NCBI GenBank assembly: GCA_949289855.1
Contig: CASEPS010000018.1
Span: 1 to 35,538, forward strand
Length of the DNA: 35,538 nt
Direction: 5' to 3'
From: an uncultured Erysipelotrichaceae bacterium
Lineage (GTDB): Bacteria; Bacillota_I; Bacilli_A; Erysipelotrichales; Erysipelotrichaceae
Both the position numbers and the translations under genes were made by a program. The notes under the pieces are model-generated. The model did not search any database. It had not been told where the DNA came from and saw only the letters and a program-made list of their open reading frames with translations. Below are positions 34,470 through 35,538 of the stretch, piece by piece; within the stretch, counting starts at the first letter, position 1; every line of letters begins with the position of its first letter.

Positions 34470-35116
34470 TCAGAATAAAAGCAATCGCATCTATGGTGAA
34501 ACAGGGCATGATCCTTGCCGATATCGGTACCGATCATGCCTTTCTTCCCATTATGCTTGTCAAGGATGGCACTGTTCCAAAAGCCTATGCCTGTGATATC
34601 ACAGAGGGACCGTTATCCATCGCGAAAAAAAATATTGCCCATGAAGGTCTGAACGACAGGATTCAGCCAATCCTCAGTGATGGCTTTACACATGTGCCAT
34701 ATGACGTTCAATGTGCGGTGATTGCCGGTATGGGGTGTGATACCATCATTTCCATTCTTGAGCGGGGAATGGAACACATTACAAATATGGAACAGGTCAT
34801 CGTTGAAGCAAACAATGAACCGGAAAAGATGCGGAAATGGATATCTGATCACGGTTTTACCATACTTGATGAACAGGTTGTCCATGAACGCTGCCATGAC
34901 TATGTCATCATCTGCTTCAATACAACAAAACATGTGCCATATACAGAAGAAGAAATCATCCTTGGACCAGTCCTCAAAGAAAGAAATGAGCCACCATTTC
35001 AGGACTACTGCACACACCAGAGAGACAAGCTGGCAATGATTCTTTCCCATCGGAAAGATGATGAACTGGAAAAAAGAAAACTATACTTTAAGCAATATGC
35101 AAAGCAGGGAATGTGA
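34466..35116 (+). CDS. trmK: tRNA (adenine22-N1)-methyltransferase TrmK
   Basis: SAM-dependent methyltransferase producing m1A22 in tRNA. 216 residues starting with GTG at 34466, overlapping the rpoD stop. The SAM-binding start [18 protein letters not shown] is typical, and the family block [15 protein letters not shown] and [17 protein letters not shown] follow. TrmK next to sigA matches B. subtilis order (yqfN). The TGA stop lies inside the terminator stem. The nif3-like gene that often follows is not present. Confidence 0.93.
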   Translation: MIRIKAIASMVKQGMILADIGTDHAFLPIMLVKDGTVPKAYACDITEGPLSIAKKNIAHEGLNDRIQPILSDGFTHVPYDVQCAVIAGMGCDTIISILERGMEHITNMEQVIVEANNEPEKMRKWISDHGFTILDEQVVHERCHDYVIICFNTTKHVPYTEEEIILGPVLKERNEPPFQDYCTHQRDKLAMILSHRKDDELEKRKLYFKQYAKQGM

Positions 35117-35139
35117 AATTCACATTTCCTGTTTTTTTT
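35105..35139 (+). terminator. Terminator overlapping the trmK stop codon
   Basis: CAGGGAATGTGAA and TTCACATTTCCTG can form up to 13 pairs (one G-U; the centre would open as a small loop), followed by eight Ts. The trmK TGA at 35114-35116 is inside the left arm, so the last codons are part of the hairpin. A weaker T-tract follows a few bases later. Confidence 0.88.
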
Positions 35140-35199
35140 ACTTTTTTTGGGGAGTTCTGCATCTTCTGGGTACATATATAGTGAAAGGAGGATGCACAA

Positions 35200-35538
35200 A
35201 TGGTAGAAAATAACATCCAAAAACAGATCTTCCGTAAGGCTATACGTGACCTTACGCTGATGGATGATGTGTTTATGCGCACTGTAATGAAAGACATACG
35301 GTGTGCAGAGTATGTGCTTCGCATCATCCTGGACAATTCTGATCTTGTTCTTGATGGAGGTTACCCAGAGGCTGATATGCATAACCTCTGGGGAAGATCT
35401 CTCATCATGGACTTCATCGGATGGAACTTCAGAGCACATACACATTACAACATTGAGGTGCAGAATCTTGAGGCACGTGCTTCACCAGATTTCTGCCTCT
35501 ACTGTTACAGTATGCTTTCTTCATATACTTTGAAGAAG
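35200..35538 (+). CDS. Rpn/PDDEXK-family nuclease ('transposase'), 3' end outside the window
   Basis: 113 codons are visible; the frame is open at the right edge. ATG 35200 has AAGGAGG eight bases upstream. N-terminal RDLTLMDDVFMRTVMKD is the family's typical DxxFMxxxM opening; the nuclease core shows LIMDFIGWNF followed by YNIEVQNLEARASPDFCLYC, where D and ExQ are the PD-(D/E)XK residues. In Rpn proteins these cut DNA and promote recombination; the family is common and recently linked with phage defence. It is a single gene behind a terminator, likely expressed separately. Confidence 0.8.
   Translation, partial: MVENNIQKQIFRKAIRDLTLMDDVFMRTVMKDIRCAEYVLRIILDNSDLVLDGGYPEADMHNLWGRSLIMDFIGWNFRAHTHYNIEVQNLEARASPDFCLYCYSMLSSYTLKK

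Noticed and set aside
1-35538. CRISPR array or tRNA/rRNA genes
   Set aside because: No regularly spaced repeats and no tRNA-like cloverleaf or rRNA sequence were noticed on reading both strands.

Overview
The window reads as a low-GC Firmicutes chromosome, most likely an Erysipelotrichia-type gut or oral organism. The evidence is gene content and order: priA-rsmB-rlmN-prpC-prkC-rsgA-rpe-thiN, rpmB, ftsA-ftsZ, rsmE-mtaB, rpsU, phoH-ybeY-dgkA-cdd-era-recO-glyS-dnaG-rpoD-trmK. Shine-Dalgarno (SD) sites are mostly strong, ATGA-type overlaps are frequent, and no sporulation genes sit next to ftsZ. The class assignment is inference; no rRNA is present to confirm it.

Layout. (1) 1-3564: an operon of accessory character. 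It holds two complete and one left-truncated polytopic membrane proteins, a BcrA/LanF-type ABC ATPase with a Glu at the Q-loop position, a membrane-anchored extracytoplasmic protein and a small zinc-ribbon protein. It looks like an antimicrobial-peptide immunity or export transporter. (2) 3648-6486, minus strand: proB-proA-proC, a complete proline pathway. (3) 6589-15612, plus strand: a tightly packed housekeeping run (replication restart, rRNA/tRNA modification, PP2C phosphatase and PASTA kinase, ribosome-assembly GTPase, pentose phosphate, thiamine). (4) 15614-16168: a decayed IscB-type transposable element that fills the whole gap between thiN and a carboxylesterase gene. It keeps an apparently intact omega-RNA (HEARO) region, the first 71 codons of iscB, and a right-end hairpin, but has lost nearly all of the nuclease. 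(5) 16173-17459 carboxylesterase; 17507-17716 rpmB on the minus strand. (6) 17869-20265 divergent ftsA and ftsZ. (7) 20360-25866: an undescribed 44-codon Cys-containing ORF with its own promoter, then a CNNM/CorC transporter, rsmE, mtaB, murE, deoC. (8) 25939-35116: rpsU and the phoH-to-trmK housekeeping cluster. (9) 35200-end: the start of an Rpn/PDDEXK-family nuclease, cut by the window edge.

The most interesting items are the miniaturised IscB/omega-RNA element with its long-range RNA pairings and flanking ATTGATG repeats, the 44-residue ORF between ftsZ and the CNNM gene, and the E-loop ABC transporter operon. The rest is conserved core-genome material with a few local oddities (SD-less starts of rlmN and rsmE, no def/fmt between priA and rsmB, a DDPR motif in MurE).
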